Assembly (NCBI GenBank): GCA_035707845.1
Contig: DASSTP010000153.1
Location: 1-6,992 of the forward strand
Source: CAMLHP01 sp035707845
GTDB taxonomy: Bacteria > Gemmatimonadota > Gemmatimonadetes > Gemmatimonadales > GWC2-71-9
Length of the DNA stretch: 6,992 bases
Direction of reading: 5' to 3'
Below, one piece after another: positions 6,593 through 6,992 of the stretch (the first letter of the stretch is position 1; the number at the start of each line of letters is the position of its first letter). The notes under the pieces are model-generated. The model saw nothing but the letters and a program-made list of their open reading frames with translations. It was not told where the DNA came from and made no database searches. The position numbers and the translations under genes are program-made.

Positions 6593-6992
6593 TCAGTCGA
6601 TGGGAATCTGCGCGGCGTGGAGCGCGAGCCATTGATCAAACGTCGTGAGGCCCGGCGCGAGCTGGCGCGACCGCGCCACATCGCGAATCTCGTTGCAGAC
6701 CTCCTCGAACTCATCGTAGAACTGGAACATGTTGCCGAGATCATCGGCGCCGGGAAACCCGAAGCCGCGAAAGACCTCGGGTGGAACAGGATTGAACCGT
6801 ACTGCTTCACCGAGTGCCCGTGACATGGCGGCCGCCATCTCCGTGCCGGTGAGGTGCTCACCCGCCGCGCCGATGCGCTCCCCGATCAGCTCCTTGCCTC
6901 GCTTGAAAATGCCGTAGGCCACCGCCCCGATGTCGTCCGAGGCGATGCCGGCCATTTTCGCATCCCCGATCGGCAGGGTGAGTGCCAGCGCG
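6593..6992 (-). CDS. NmrA-like NAD(P)-binding protein, C-terminal part (5' end beyond right edge)
   Basis: The minus-strand frame is open from the right edge to TGA at 6595-6593 and gives 132 residues. Reading continues upstream of the ATG at 6955 without a stop (residues ALALTLPIGDAK precede it), so that ATG is internal and the real start lies outside the window. The visible part matches the C-terminal half of NmrA/HSCARG-type atypical short-chain dehydrogenases: a LPIGDAKMAGIASDDIGAVA segment, then a GEHLTGTEMAAAMSRALG segment, a FGFPGADDLGNMFQFYDEF segment and a closing LAPGLTTFDQWLALH. In these proteins the N-terminal Rossmann domain, not seen here, binds NAD(P), and many members act as redox sensors or reductases rather than classical dehydrogenases. 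The gene is convergent with the LicC-LicD-like gene and probably unrelated in function. Confidence 0.85.
   Translation of the reverse strand, partial: ALALTLPIGDAKMAGIASDDIGAVAYGIFKRGKELIGERIGAAGEHLTGTEMAAAMSRALGEAVRFNPVPPEVFRGFGFPGADDLGNMFQFYDEFEEVCNEIRDVARSRQLAPGLTTFDQWLALHAAQIPID

Noticed and set aside
6103..6861. Minus-strand open frame of 252 codons covering the LicD-like domain and the NmrA-like gene
   Set aside because: It is out of frame with the NmrA-like protein, whose family pattern is clear, and antisense to the LicD motifs, so it cannot be the real gene.

Overview
This is a GC-rich bacterial window, densely coded, with GTG as a likely start in one gene and long antisense open frames of the kind expected at high GC. 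Nothing in it fixes the species. A periplasmic multicopper oxidase, a 6-bladed beta-propeller lipoprotein and a 7-bp intergenic tandem repeat would suit a Gemmatimonadota-like soil or sediment bacterium, but that is inference from gene content only.

Layout. Left block, minus strand: a secreted multicopper oxidase (MCO), cut by the left edge, lies 62 bp downstream of a beta-propeller lipoprotein gene. The gap is almost filled by a 7-bp tandem repeat that runs into the last codons of the lipoprotein gene. The lipoprotein has its own promoter-like elements in a 94-bp divergent intergenic region. Centre, plus strand: an ABC-2 type exporter made of an ATPase and a permease with an 8-bp overlap. 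Right block: after a 91-bp spacer with promoter-like elements comes a 487-codon gene. It joins a LicC/sugar-nucleotidyltransferase-like domain to a LicD/fukutin-like phosphotransferase domain. It converges, over a 25-bp gap holding a 12-bp perfect palindrome, with the 3' end of an NmrA-like NAD(P)-binding protein gene on the minus strand, cut by the right edge.

How the genes may work together. The ATPase and permease should form one exporter of unknown substrate. The two lipoprotein/oxidase genes could share a transcript and both products act outside the cytoplasmic membrane. The fused LicC-LicD-like enzyme would both activate a phospho-alcohol (phosphocholine or similar) as a CDP derivative and transfer it to a glycan. 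No licA kinase or licB transporter is visible here.

The two most interesting points are the fused activation/transfer enzyme and the unusual order of copper motifs in the MCO. Its trinuclear-cluster motifs from a C-terminal-type domain come before those of an N-terminal-type domain, after a first cupredoxin domain that has lost its ligands.
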